Origin: Glaciecola sp. UBA1851
GTDB taxonomy: Bacteria > Pseudomonadota > Gammaproteobacteria > Enterobacterales > Alteromonadaceae
Assembly: GCA_002338515.1 (NCBI GenBank)
Contig: DDIL01000062.1
Location: 2,633-15,934 of the forward strand
Reading direction: 5' to 3'
DNA: 13,302 nt
The translations under genes and the position numbers were made by a program. Positions within the stretch are counted from its first letter, which is position 1; every line of letters starts with the position of its first letter. Positions 1-6,951 of the stretch are shown piece by piece. The notes beneath the pieces were generated by a model. The model was not told the origin of the DNA. It worked only from the letters and a program-made list of their open reading frames with translations, and searched no databases.

Positions 1-39
1 AAAAAATTGATTTTGTAACTAACTGAAACAAAAAAAGGC

Positions 40-43
40 AGGA
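40..43 (+). promoter_or_regulatory. Shine-Dalgarno site of the M3 peptidase gene
   Basis: AGGA lies 7 bases before the ATG at 51 and fixes that start, which is also the one that gives a proper lipoprotein signal. The 50 bases upstream are A-rich and show no convincing -35/-10 pair inside the window. Confidence 0.7.
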
Positions 44-50
44 AATAACA

Positions 51-2222
51 ATGTTAGTGTCTAAAAAACCATTATCTTTGATAGCGTTTGCTATCTCTTT
101 TTCACTTCTAACGAGTGGTTGCTCAAAACAACAAGAAGTCGAAAATTCAAATGCTGAGGTATCAGTAAGCGATACATCTGATATGTCAGTGTCTAATCCA
201 TTCTTTAATGAGTGGGATACGCCATTTGGTGCTCCACCATTTGGACAAATACAAACTAAACATTTCATGCCTGCTTTTGAAAAAGCCATGCAGCAGCACA
301 AGGCGCAAATAGATACAATCGCAAACGACGATAGTCTCCCAAACTTTGACAATACCTTGGCCCAAATGGAATTATCAGGGAGTGAATTGTCGAAAGTCGC
401 TCGTGTCTTTTTCAATTTAACGAATACTGAATCAAATGAAGAGCTTCAAGCTTTGCAAAGAACGCTTTCGCCTAAAATGACACGGCACAGTAATGAAATA
501 TTGATGAATACGGCGTTGTTTGAACGAGTAAAAGCGGTTTATGAAACGCGTAATCAAACTGAAATGACTGCAGAACAATTAAGATTGACTGAGCGTATTT
601 ATGATGACTTTGTAAGAGCAGGCGCTAATTTAACAGGGGAAAACAAAGCAAGGTTAGCCGAAATTAACGAACAAATTTCAGGTTTAACAACGCAGTTTGG
701 ACAAAATATGCTAAATGATGCCCGCGCGTTTACACTCGAATTAAGCGAGAGCGATTTAGCAGGTTTACCCCAAACGCTTATAAATGCCGCTTCAGCGCAA
801 GCAAAATCAAGAGGGCTTGATGATAAATATGTGATTACTCTAAATCGCTCAAGCGTAGAGCCGTTTTTAAAGTTCTCAGAACGACGTGATTTACGAAAAA
901 AGGCATTTGAGGGTTGGGCTAAGCGTGGTGATAACGATAATGAATTTGATAACAAAAATATAATTAAAGATATAGTAAAGCTTCGAGCAGAGCGTGCTCA
1001 GCTACTTGGTTATGAACATCATTCAGATTATGTGTTATCAGATGCAATGGCAAGAAGCCCGGAAGCAGCTATGGATTTGCTGCTAAAAGTGTGGGAGCCA
1101 GCGGTTGAAAAAGCCGAACAAGAAAAACAATGGATTCAAGAATTAATGGCGGCAGAAGGTGCTGACTATGAACTTGAGCCGTGGGACTGGCGTTACTATG
1201 CTGAAAAAGTAAGAAAGCAGCGCTTCGACCTTGACGATGGTGAAGTAACTCAATACTTCGAACTAAACAATATGATTGAAGCACAATTTTATGTAGCCAA
1301 GCAGCTATTTGGATTGTCATTTGAAGAACGAACAGATATTCCGCTATACAACCCTGTAGTAAGAGTATGGGAAGTCAAAGACGAAAAGAATAATGCTATT
1401 GGTTTATTTTTCGGTGACTATTATGCACGAGAAACGAAGCGTTCTGGTGCTTGGATGAGCTCGTTTAGAATGCAACAAAAACTCGCCGGAGATATCAAAC
1501 CGCTGATTCTAAATAATATGAATTTGAACAAACCAGCTGAAGGTGAACCCACACTCATGAGTTATGGCGATGCGGTTACGCTGTTTCATGAATTTGGACA
1601 CGCGTTGCATGGTTTATTATCTAACGTCACCTACCCTTCATTATCAGGCACAAACGTTCCTCGTGACTGGGTTGAGTTTCCTGCGCAAATTTATGAGCAT
1701 TTCATTGCACAACCTGAAATGTTGAAACAATTCGCACGTCACTATCAAACCAATGAGCCTATGCCAGACAGCCTAATTAAGCGTATTAAAGATGCCAGTA
1801 CATTCAATCAAGGTTTTGCAACTGTTGAATACACTGCTTCTGCACTAGTTGATATGGCCTATCATAGAATGACATCGGTAGACGACTTAGATGTGCGTGC
1901 TTTTGAAGATAAAGTACTATCTGAATACGGCAAGCCCAGCGAGATTATCATGCGCCATAGAAGTACGCATTTTAGTCACATTTTTGCTGGTGGCTATTCT
2001 TCAGCATACTATGCCTATATGTGGTCAGAAATTCTAGACGCAGATGGATTCGACGCATTCATTGAAGCAAACAATATTTTTGACAAAGAAACCTCACAGC
2101 GTTTATATGATTTTGTATTCAGCAGAGGCGATACTTTAAATTATCTTGATGCATATGTTGGTTTTAGAGGTAGAGAGCCTTCTACTGATGCACTGCTTCG
2201 AAATAGAGGTTTATCGGACTAG
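51..2222 (+). CDS. M3 family zinc oligopeptidase (Dcp-like), predicted lipoprotein
   Basis: Zinc metallopeptidase of the thimet oligopeptidase/peptidyl-dipeptidase Dcp family, which cleaves short peptides. At 723 residues it is longer than cytosolic E. coli Dcp (about 680) because of an N-terminal lipoprotein signal: Lys-Lys at 5-6, a hydrophobic stretch, and a lipobox LTSGC with the lipidated Cys at 24. The residue after Cys24 is Ser, not Asp, so outer-membrane sorting is expected. A Ser/Glu-rich linker to about residue 48 precedes the catalytic domain. The zinc site is HEFGH at 513-517 with the third ligand Glu542 in the RDWVEFPAQ segment. The Gly/Tyr-rich substrate-binding segment GGYSSAYYAYMW lies near 646-660. 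The likely role is degradation of oligopeptides in the periplasm or at the outer membrane. It appears monocistronic and ends just before a strong terminator. Dcp-type specificity (dipeptide release) rather than endopeptidase is inferred. Confidence 0.93.
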   Translation: MLVSKKPLSLIAFAISFSLLTSGCSKQQEVENSNAEVSVSDTSDMSVSNPFFNEWDTPFGAPPFGQIQTKHFMPAFEKAMQQHKAQIDTIANDDSLPNFDNTLAQMELSGSELSKVARVFFNLTNTESNEELQALQRTLSPKMTRHSNEILMNTALFERVKAVYETRNQTEMTAEQLRLTERIYDDFVRAGANLTGENKARLAEINEQISGLTTQFGQNMLNDARAFTLELSESDLAGLPQTLINAASAQAKSRGLDDKYVITLNRSSVEPFLKFSERRDLRKKAFEGWAKRGDNDNEFDNKNIIKDIVKLRAERAQLLGYEHHSDYVLSDAMARSPEAAMDLLLKVWEPAVEKAEQEKQWIQELMAAEGADYELEPWDWRYYAEKVRKQRFDLDDGEVTQYFELNNMIEAQFYVAKQLFGLSFEERTDIPLYNPVVRVWEVKDEKNNAIGLFFGDYYARETKRSGAWMSSFRMQQKLAGDIKPLILNNMNLNKPAEGEPTLMSYGDAVTLFHEFGHALHGLLSNVTYPSLSGTNVPRDWVEFPAQIYEHFIAQPEMLKQFARHYQTNEPMPDSLIKRIKDASTFNQGFATVEYTASALVDMAYHRMTSVDDLDVRAFEDKVLSEYGKPSEIIMRHRSTHFSHIFAGGYSSAYYAYMWSEILDADGFDAFIEANNIFDKETSQRLYDFVFSRGDTLNYLDAYVGFRGREPSTDALLRNRGLSD

Positions 2223-2236
2223 TTCTTATTTTTTTC

Positions 2237-2263
2237 AAGCCTGCTAATGTGCAGGCTTTTTTT
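2237..2263 (+). terminator. Rho-independent terminator of the M3 peptidase gene
   Basis: Perfect 8-bp stem AAGCCTGC / GCAGGCTT (2237-2244 and 2251-2258) around the 6-base loop TAATGT. It sits in a run of seven T (2257-2263), starting 15 bases after the TAG stop. This is a textbook intrinsic terminator. Confidence 0.9.
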
Positions 2264-2650
2264 GCTTTAAAATTATATAACCAACCTGAATACCTGCTTC
2301 AAAAAGCAATAATATCTACCATTAAATCCCACAATTTTTTAAATAGAATAAATTTGTAGTGGTAAATCCCTGCTTTAATTTGTTTTTATTCAAAAAATTT
2401 CATAATCAACCGATATAAAATATAGAAACCAATCTATTTATATCATTTAAAATCGTATTTATCATTTTTATGGATTTTTTTTGCATACATTACTTAATTA
2501 ACATAGCAAATTGTATCAATTTGCCCGTTAATGCGTGTTATTCAAAATACGCGCGATACACGTTAAAACATTTGTTATGAGGGTATGTCACTATTTATGC
2601 TTACTATCGAAAAACAACAACACCTTTGTCCGATATTAGAACTATAAAAC
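2264..2650. other. AT-rich intergenic region upstream of the GGDEF/EAL gene
   Basis: No gene is supported in these 387 bases. They hold an imperfect AT hairpin (GATATAAA at 2412-2419 with TTTATATC at 2437-2444), a perfect palindrome at 2506-2524, and a looser inverted repeat CGTGT / ACACG between about 2534 and 2565. A 20-codon open frame (2585-2647, peptide starting MSLFMLTIEK) stops one codon before the GGDEF/EAL start and shares its frame, but has no properly spaced ribosome site. The region presumably carries the promoter of the downstream gene; a weak -35-like TTGCCC at 2521-2526 overlaps the palindrome. Confidence 0.5.
2506..2524. promoter_or_regulatory. Perfect palindrome, candidate operator
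   Basis: GCAAATTG and CAATTTGC form perfect 8-bp arms around a TAT spacer. The 19-bp size and short spacer fit a dimeric-regulator site better than a terminator, and no T-run follows. It lies about 130 bases before the GGDEF/EAL start codon and touches a weak -35-like TTGCCC. The binding protein is unknown, and AT-rich DNA makes chance palindromes commoner. Confidence 0.35.
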
Positions 2651-4573
2651 ATGGCAAATGATGTTGATTTACATAAACGCATATTAATTCTTGAGAGAAA
2701 GTTAAAACGAGAGCACTTAGCTCGTTTAGAATCTGAACAACTATTAGAAAATAAGAGTCTTGAATTACATTATAAAAATCAACATCTTGCAGAAACAAAC
2801 GAAAACTTAGATCATTTAGTTGCCGTTCGCACAAGTGAACTATCATTATCAAAGAAACAAGTTGAAATTAACGCTGAACGCTTAGCGCTTAGCTTACAGC
2901 GACTCGAACTTGTTATCCAAGCTTCTCAATCAGTCATTTGGGAGTGGGATATAATGAGTGGAAACGTGTCTTTTACTAATTACGATTTAGCCGAAAGCAA
3001 ACTTAAAAATAGCTTTATTTATAAAGCAAATAGCTACGAGAAATTCATCGCATTATTACATCCAGAAGACCATCTAGCCACAACCACACTTATCGCTAAA
3101 TGTGTTAGAAATAATGAGCGAATATTTACTAAATGCCGGCTGCGATATAACAAGTATAGCTATCGTTGGTATCAAATTTTAGGGAAAGAGATCGTTGGAA
3201 CCGATAGTCGTCATCGCTATGTAGGTTCAATAACAGATATTAACAATAACATGGAATATCAATCTACTATCACTCATATGGCTATGACAGATAGTTTAAC
3301 CAACATATCCAATAGGAGTCATTTCAATCAAAGCGTAAATCATCTAATGTCTGTCAGAAATGACTTTAACCAATCATTTTCGCTGGTACTTATCGATTTA
3401 AATAATTTCAAAATAGTAAACGATACTCATGGACATGTTGTTGGTGACAACCTATTGATAAGAGTGGCGGGCATTTTAAAGGCGCAAGTCAAAAATCATG
3501 ATTTGGTGGCAAGATTAGGTGGGGATGAGTTCGCTCTATTCTTAAATCATGCTAACCACAATAACAACATACTTCAAATTGTGCACAACATTATTGAAGC
3601 CTGCGCGCAACCTGCTGTTATTGGTAGTACTAGCTTATCAATTAATTTAAGTATTGGGGTAGCCAATTTTCCTAAAGATGCATCAAGTTTAGAGGAACTT
3701 CTGAGATGCGCAGACCTTGCCATGTATGCAGCAAAAAACAATAAGCTTACAGGTAGTAGTTTTGTACAATTCACCGAAGAATTAAATAAACATCGTAGTA
3801 GAAGAAACAAAATAAGAGAGTGTTTGCGATTAGCATTGGATGCCAATGAATTAACCGTTCACTATCAGCCATGTTTAAACTTACATAGCGGCAAAATACA
3901 AACTGGCGAAGCGTTAGTTCGATGGGACAGTGCCCCGTTTAATGCAACAGTTGACGAGATTATTTCCATCGCGGAAGAAAGCGGCCTAATATTCAAGCTT
4001 GGCGATATTGTCATTAATCATGTATTCGCATTTATTTCAACACTTGAAAAATTAGGTTTCGATCATAAAATTGCGATTAATTTATCGCCCTTACAAATTC
4101 TTCATCAAGATATTGTTAGTACCATTAAACAAGCAGCAAAACACTACGACATTAATTTTAATCATATCCAAATAGAAGTTACTGAGAATGTATTTTTAGA
4201 AAATCTAGACCTAGCCGTTGATAGCCTAAACCAATTGAAGCACTTGGGCATAACTGTCTATTTAGACGATTTCGGTACTGGCTACTCAAATTTAGCTTAT
4301 CTAAAAACGCTTCCTTTAGATTGGATAAAAGTAGACAAATCTTTTGTACAGGGCGTGTATGAAGACGAAGTAGATTTACAAATTTGTAAATCAGCCATTA
4401 ACATTGCGCATTCAATGTCGCGTATGGTGGTGGCTGAAGGCGTTGAAACAAAGCAGCAAATGGAAGCGATGAAATCAATTAATTGTGATGTAATTCAAGG
4501 CTATTTTATTTCGAAACCACTTCCTGCTGAAAAATACATTGATTTCCTTACTTCGCAGCGATCTGATTTTTAG
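2651..4573 (+). CDS. Coiled-coil/PAS GGDEF-EAL protein (cyclic-di-GMP turnover)
   Basis: A 640-residue protein with no signal peptide or membrane segment, so a cytoplasmic regulator of cyclic-di-GMP. Residues about 5-90 are a charged coiled coil; about 95-200 form a PAS domain of the PAS_3 type (WEWD, HPED, RWYQILGKEIV, VGSITDIN). The GGDEF domain spans about 208-372 with intact signature GGDEF at 290-294. The usual inhibitory I-site RxxD is replaced by KNHD (281-284), so product inhibition may be weak. The EAL domain spans about 390-635 with EAL at 420-422, NLSP, EVTEN, DDFGTGYS at 539-546, Lys563, EGVET at 596-600 and QGY; all canonical phosphodiesterase residues are present. Both activities are therefore possible; which one dominates cannot be read. 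The ATG at 2651 is forced by an in-frame TAA at 2645-2647 and has only a poor ribosome site. Its 3' end overlaps the convergent mlaC by 26 bases. Confidence 0.95.
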   Translation: MANDVDLHKRILILERKLKREHLARLESEQLLENKSLELHYKNQHLAETNENLDHLVAVRTSELSLSKKQVEINAERLALSLQRLELVIQASQSVIWEWDIMSGNVSFTNYDLAESKLKNSFIYKANSYEKFIALLHPEDHLATTTLIAKCVRNNERIFTKCRLRYNKYSYRWYQILGKEIVGTDSRHRYVGSITDINNNMEYQSTITHMAMTDSLTNISNRSHFNQSVNHLMSVRNDFNQSFSLVLIDLNNFKIVNDTHGHVVGDNLLIRVAGILKAQVKNHDLVARLGGDEFALFLNHANHNNNILQIVHNIIEACAQPAVIGSTSLSINLSIGVANFPKDASSLEELLRCADLAMYAAKNNKLTGSSFVQFTEELNKHRSRRNKIRECLRLALDANELTVHYQPCLNLHSGKIQTGEALVRWDSAPFNATVDEIISIAEESGLIFKLGDIVINHVFAFISTLEKLGFDHKIAINLSPLQILHQDIVSTIKQAAKHYDINFNHIQIEVTENVFLENLDLAVDSLNQLKHLGITVYLDDFGTGYSNLAYLKTLPLDWIKVDKSFVQGVYEDEVDLQICKSAINIAHSMSRMVVAEGVETKQQMEAMKSINCDVIQGYFISKPLPAEKYIDFLTSQRSDF

Positions 4574-5198
4574 CCGTCAACGAGCTATTTATTTCAGATT
4601 TCATAATACGTATTACCTCTTCTACACCATGCTTGCGCAATATTGGCTCATATTGACTTTGCTTGCTGGAGATCATACTGATTCCCTCAGCAACTAAATC
4701 AAACGCTTTCCATGAACCGTCTCGTGTCTTTCGCATTTTAAAGGCTAATAAAATATCAGGGCGAACATCATCTTTTATGGTGGCTTTAACCGTGACTGAT
4801 TTTTTATTTGAAAAATTAGTTGCTGGTTCAAATTCAACCTCTTGATCTTCATAGTAACTTAAGCCTACCGTATAACTGTCGACTAAATACTCTCGAAATA
4901 CATCAACATATTCAATTAGTTGCTCTCTAGGCACATTTCTCACATACTTTCCAAGAACTTTAAATGCGGCAAATCGGTGATCAACATAAGGTAATAGTTC
5001 CGCTTGAAGAATTTCTTTTAACTTATCAGGGTTATTTTCTAATTGACTCTGCTCGCTCTTTACTTGTTCAAAAGTATTGGTTGCAACAACTTCAACTAAT
5101 TTGTAAGGGTCGTTTTGATTGATTCCCTCTTCTTTTGCCAACACATTATTAGATAATAATAAGCATGTGACGATGATATAAAATATTGTTTTTTTCAC
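4548..5198 (-). CDS. mlaC: MlaC/Ttg2D family periplasmic phospholipid-binding protein
   Basis: Periplasmic carrier of the Mla pathway, which shuttles phospholipids between the MlaA complex in the outer membrane and the MlaFEDB transporter in the inner membrane. The 216 residues match the family length. A Sec signal peptide (Lys-Lys at 2-3, hydrophobic core, cleavage after NNVLA near 21) is followed by segments that track E. coli MlaC closely: DPYKLVEVVA, ELLPYVDHRFAAFKVLGKY, FREYLVDSYTVGLSYY, GSWKAFDLVAEGISMI. The start is GTG, supported by AGGA 6 bases upstream. It is an orphan: no mlaF, mlaE, mlaD or mlaB gene lies beside it, so the rest of the system must be elsewhere or this is a second copy. 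The 3' end overlaps the convergent GGDEF/EAL gene by 26 bases, and no separate terminator is visible. Confidence 0.9.
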   Translation of the reverse strand: MKKTIFYIIVTCLLLSNNVLAKEEGINQNDPYKLVEVVATNTFEQVKSEQSQLENNPDKLKEILQAELLPYVDHRFAAFKVLGKYVRNVPREQLIEYVDVFREYLVDSYTVGLSYYEDQEVEFEPATNFSNKKSVTVKATIKDDVRPDILLAFKMRKTRDGSWKAFDLVAEGISMISSKQSQYEPILRKHGVEEVIRIMKSEINSSLTAKNQIAAK

Positions 5199-5533
5199 GT
5201 TAATTCCTGTCTCGTAGCAGCGTTCTGATAACCTTTATTGGTAATTTATTAATCACTTAATTTGATGAGGCGAGCGTTTGTTTTACTCCCACACACCTTA
5301 ATCAATTCGAACTAATAATGAGACCTCAGATGTAGGCAGGTAATTTCAATTTATTTTGAATTTAAATTTTATTTAATAATGGGTTGGCGAACAGACACTG
5401 TTAAAGCGGTACATTTTGTATATCAGTGCATCAACAGTATTAGTTTATAAAACTGAGATTTTTGCCGTAGTCATCTAATGCGGTTCGGTTAACACCTTCG
5501 TCATACATCGCGTTAATGTTCAGAAGATTGATG
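5199..5533. other. Intergenic region between mntP and mlaC with a possible coding relic
   Basis: These 335 bases contain the ribosome site and presumably the promoter of mlaC near the low-coordinate end. No terminator hairpin with a T-run is visible after mntP. On the minus strand a frame stays open from 5538 to the TAA at 5440-5442 and reads plausibly as protein (segments LLNINAMYDEGVNRT and ALDDYGKNL). That pattern faintly resembles the end of an ankyrin-type repeat. An ATG at 5508 would give 22 residues but has no ribosome site. It may be a remnant of a deleted gene or chance. Confidence 0.3.
5205..5208 (-). promoter_or_regulatory. Shine-Dalgarno site supporting the GTG start of mlaC
   Basis: On the minus strand AGGA stands 6 bases before GTG (5198-5196). 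No ATG in the same frame offers a better start before the signal peptide, so the GTG start is preferred. Confidence 0.65.
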
Positions 5534-6073
5534 TTAAGTTAGCAGTATTTTCAGTCCAGTTAGTATCAACATTACCCCACCAATTAACACGGCTTTATCT
5601 TTAAAATAAGCACCAAACTTTGTTCCCACATACACACCTAACCAGCTCAATACGCCAGCAATAATACCAATTATTATGGAGGCAGTTACTGAATTAAAAG
5701 CAAATAATGTGAGTGAAAAACCAGTCACAACTGCATCAATGCTTGTTGCTATAGCCAATATCAAAAGCATTTTATGACTCACTTTAATTCGTTCATTGTG
5801 AGAACTTGTTTGTTGCGACTCATAAATCATTTTACCGCCAATAAAAGCGAGTAATATAAAAGCAACCCAAGGGGCAAACACCTCTATCCATTTATAGATG
5901 ACGACACCAGCACCATAGCCAATTAACGCCATGCCCCCATGAAATAGACCGAAGTAAAGTCCTGCCGTTAAACCCAGCGATAGATTGTCTTTAAAGTTAT
6001 TTGTTCCCAACCCTACTGAAACTGCAAATGCGTCCATACTTAGGGCTAGGGCTATTACAAACACTTCTATCAT
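5534..6073 (-). CDS. mntP: Manganese efflux pump MntP
   Basis: Inner-membrane manganese exporter of the MntP (formerly YebN) family, which lowers cytoplasmic Mn2+ during excess. The 179 residues and about six hydrophobic segments fit the family. The two related halves each show the conserved acidic motif: SMDAFAVSVGLG with Asp14 and TSIDAVVTGFSL with Asp113. The Gly-rich FGLFHGGMALIGYGAG (42-56) and GGKMIYES (79-86) are also typical. The ATG at 6073 has a purine-rich AAAGAGAA upstream. Neighbours are mlaC downstream on the same strand, too far for a tight operon, and a divergent universal stress gene. I looked for the manganese riboswitch (yybP-ykoY type) in the leader and did not see its conserved core, so regulation is open. 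Confidence 0.94.
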   Translation of the reverse strand: MIEVFVIALALSMDAFAVSVGLGTNNFKDNLSLGLTAGLYFGLFHGGMALIGYGAGVVIYKWIEVFAPWVAFILLAFIGGKMIYESQQTSSHNERIKVSHKMLLILAIATSIDAVVTGFSLTLFAFNSVTASIIIGIIAGVLSWLGVYVGTKFGAYFKDKAVLIGGVMLILTGLKILLT

Positions 6074-6379
6074 TTAAGGTTCTCTTTTAATGGACGTTTT
6101 TTCATTGGTAAAAATTTAAATACTCTGGCTTATTAAAAGTGGAGTTAGTGCCAATAGGTGACATTAAGTTATTTAAACATGTAAGCAAGCACGAAAACAC
6201 TTAGTGATTGATATATTGAAGTATAGGATAGAAATTTTGACTTATATTGTTGTTTAATTGTGATTTTATTGTTTGTTATTTGATCATACTCAATTAATCA
6301 AATTGATAGGCTTGGTACTATGTATTTATAGAATATTGTTTAACCCCCCTACCCTAGTAAACATTAAGGAAATAAGAAT
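6074..6379. promoter_or_regulatory. Divergent promoter region between mntP and the universal stress gene
   Basis: The 306 bases hold no supported gene. For the plus-strand stress gene a candidate promoter is TTGATA (6303-6308) and TATAGA (6327-6332) with an 18-base spacer. An inverted repeat TCAATT-AATCA-AATTGA (6290-6306) overlaps that -35, and TTGATCA stands at 6280-6286. The stress-gene ribosome site AAGGA is at 6366-6370, 9 bases before its ATG. A pyrimidine/C-rich tract (6343-6355) lies between promoter and start. No terminator or clear promoter for mntP is visible. Confidence 0.4.
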
Positions 6380-6814
6380 ATGAGTCAATACAAAAATATA
6401 CTTGTTGCTATAGATGTAAACGCACAATATGGCCAAGTAATAGAAAAAGCGAAAGCTATCAAAAGTTCAGACAGTGAATTACATTTAGTCTACATTTCTT
6501 TACCTTTAACTTATGTTGGACCTTATCTATATGGTATGAATTATAGTCAAATAGATGATAACGAACGATTACTTGCGGGAAAAAATAAACTAAATGATAT
6601 CGCTAAAGAGTTTGGTATCAAAGAAGAAAACGTGCATTTTAAAGTGGGTGAAGCCTCTGACGAAATTCACACTATTGCTGATCAAACTCACGCTGACCTA
6701 ATTGTAATTGGCACCCACGGCAGAAGTGGCATAAAACTATTACTTGGCTCGACGGCTAATTCGGTTTTACATGGCGTGAAGCAAGATGTATTGGCCGTTA
6801 GAATTAAGGACTAG
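6380..6814 (+). CDS. Universal stress protein, UspA family
   Basis: A single-domain cytoplasmic Usp protein of 144 residues, the usual length. It starts with the beta-strand ILVAIDVNAQ, carries the Asp expected at the nucleotide pocket, and ends with LIVIGTHGRSGIKLL and LLGSTANSVLHG followed by DVLAVRI. The G-x2-G ... GS signature resembles the ATP-binding Usp motif, but the spacer is 8 rather than 9 residues, as I recall for many gammaproteobacterial UspA-like proteins; nucleotide binding is therefore likely but not certain. Such proteins are induced by starvation or stress and act by an unclear mechanism. It has its own ribosome site and candidate promoter, so it is probably monocistronic, and it converges with the SDR gene. 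Confidence 0.92.
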   Translation: MSQYKNILVAIDVNAQYGQVIEKAKAIKSSDSELHLVYISLPLTYVGPYLYGMNYSQIDDNERLLAGKNKLNDIAKEFGIKEENVHFKVGEASDEIHTIADQTHADLIVIGTHGRSGIKLLLGSTANSVLHGVKQDVLAVRIKD

Positions 6815-6919
6815 CGAACTAAATTAGGATGCTTTAATTAAAAAATACATGCAAAATAAGCAAGCATAATTAACTTGGCGTTTAGCTCCTCGAGATTATT
6901 AAACAAAATTGGCATTCGA

Positions 6920-6942
6920 ATTAGCCCAAACCACAGGCTAAT
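6920..6942. terminator. Weak bidirectional hairpin between convergent genes
   Basis: ATTAGCC (6920-6926) and GGCTAAT (6936-6942) can pair in 7 bp around a 9-base loop, 10 bases after the SDR stop on the minus strand. There is no clear T-run on either strand, so intrinsic termination is only possible, for the SDR operon and/or the stress gene. Confidence 0.3.
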
Positions 6943-6951
6943 CAACAATCC

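Noticed and set aside
599..1320. Two antisense frames (599-955 and 1069-1320) inside the peptidase gene
   Set aside because: They are reverse-frame shadows of a well-supported gene, without ribosome sites or recognisable protein features.
2318..2390. Repeated TAAATCCC and TACCA/TGGTA near the middle of the first gap
   Set aside because: The repeats are short and imperfect in AT-rich DNA and give no coherent hairpin or repeat array.
6074..6200. Manganese (yybP-ykoY) riboswitch in the mntP leader
   Set aside because: The minus-strand leader lacks the conserved paired core expected for this class, as far as can be judged by eye.
6303..6308. FNR-type box (TTGAT-N4-ATCAA) near the stress gene
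   Set aside because: The TTGAT and ATCAA half-sites present are in the wrong spacing or inverted order for an FNR site.
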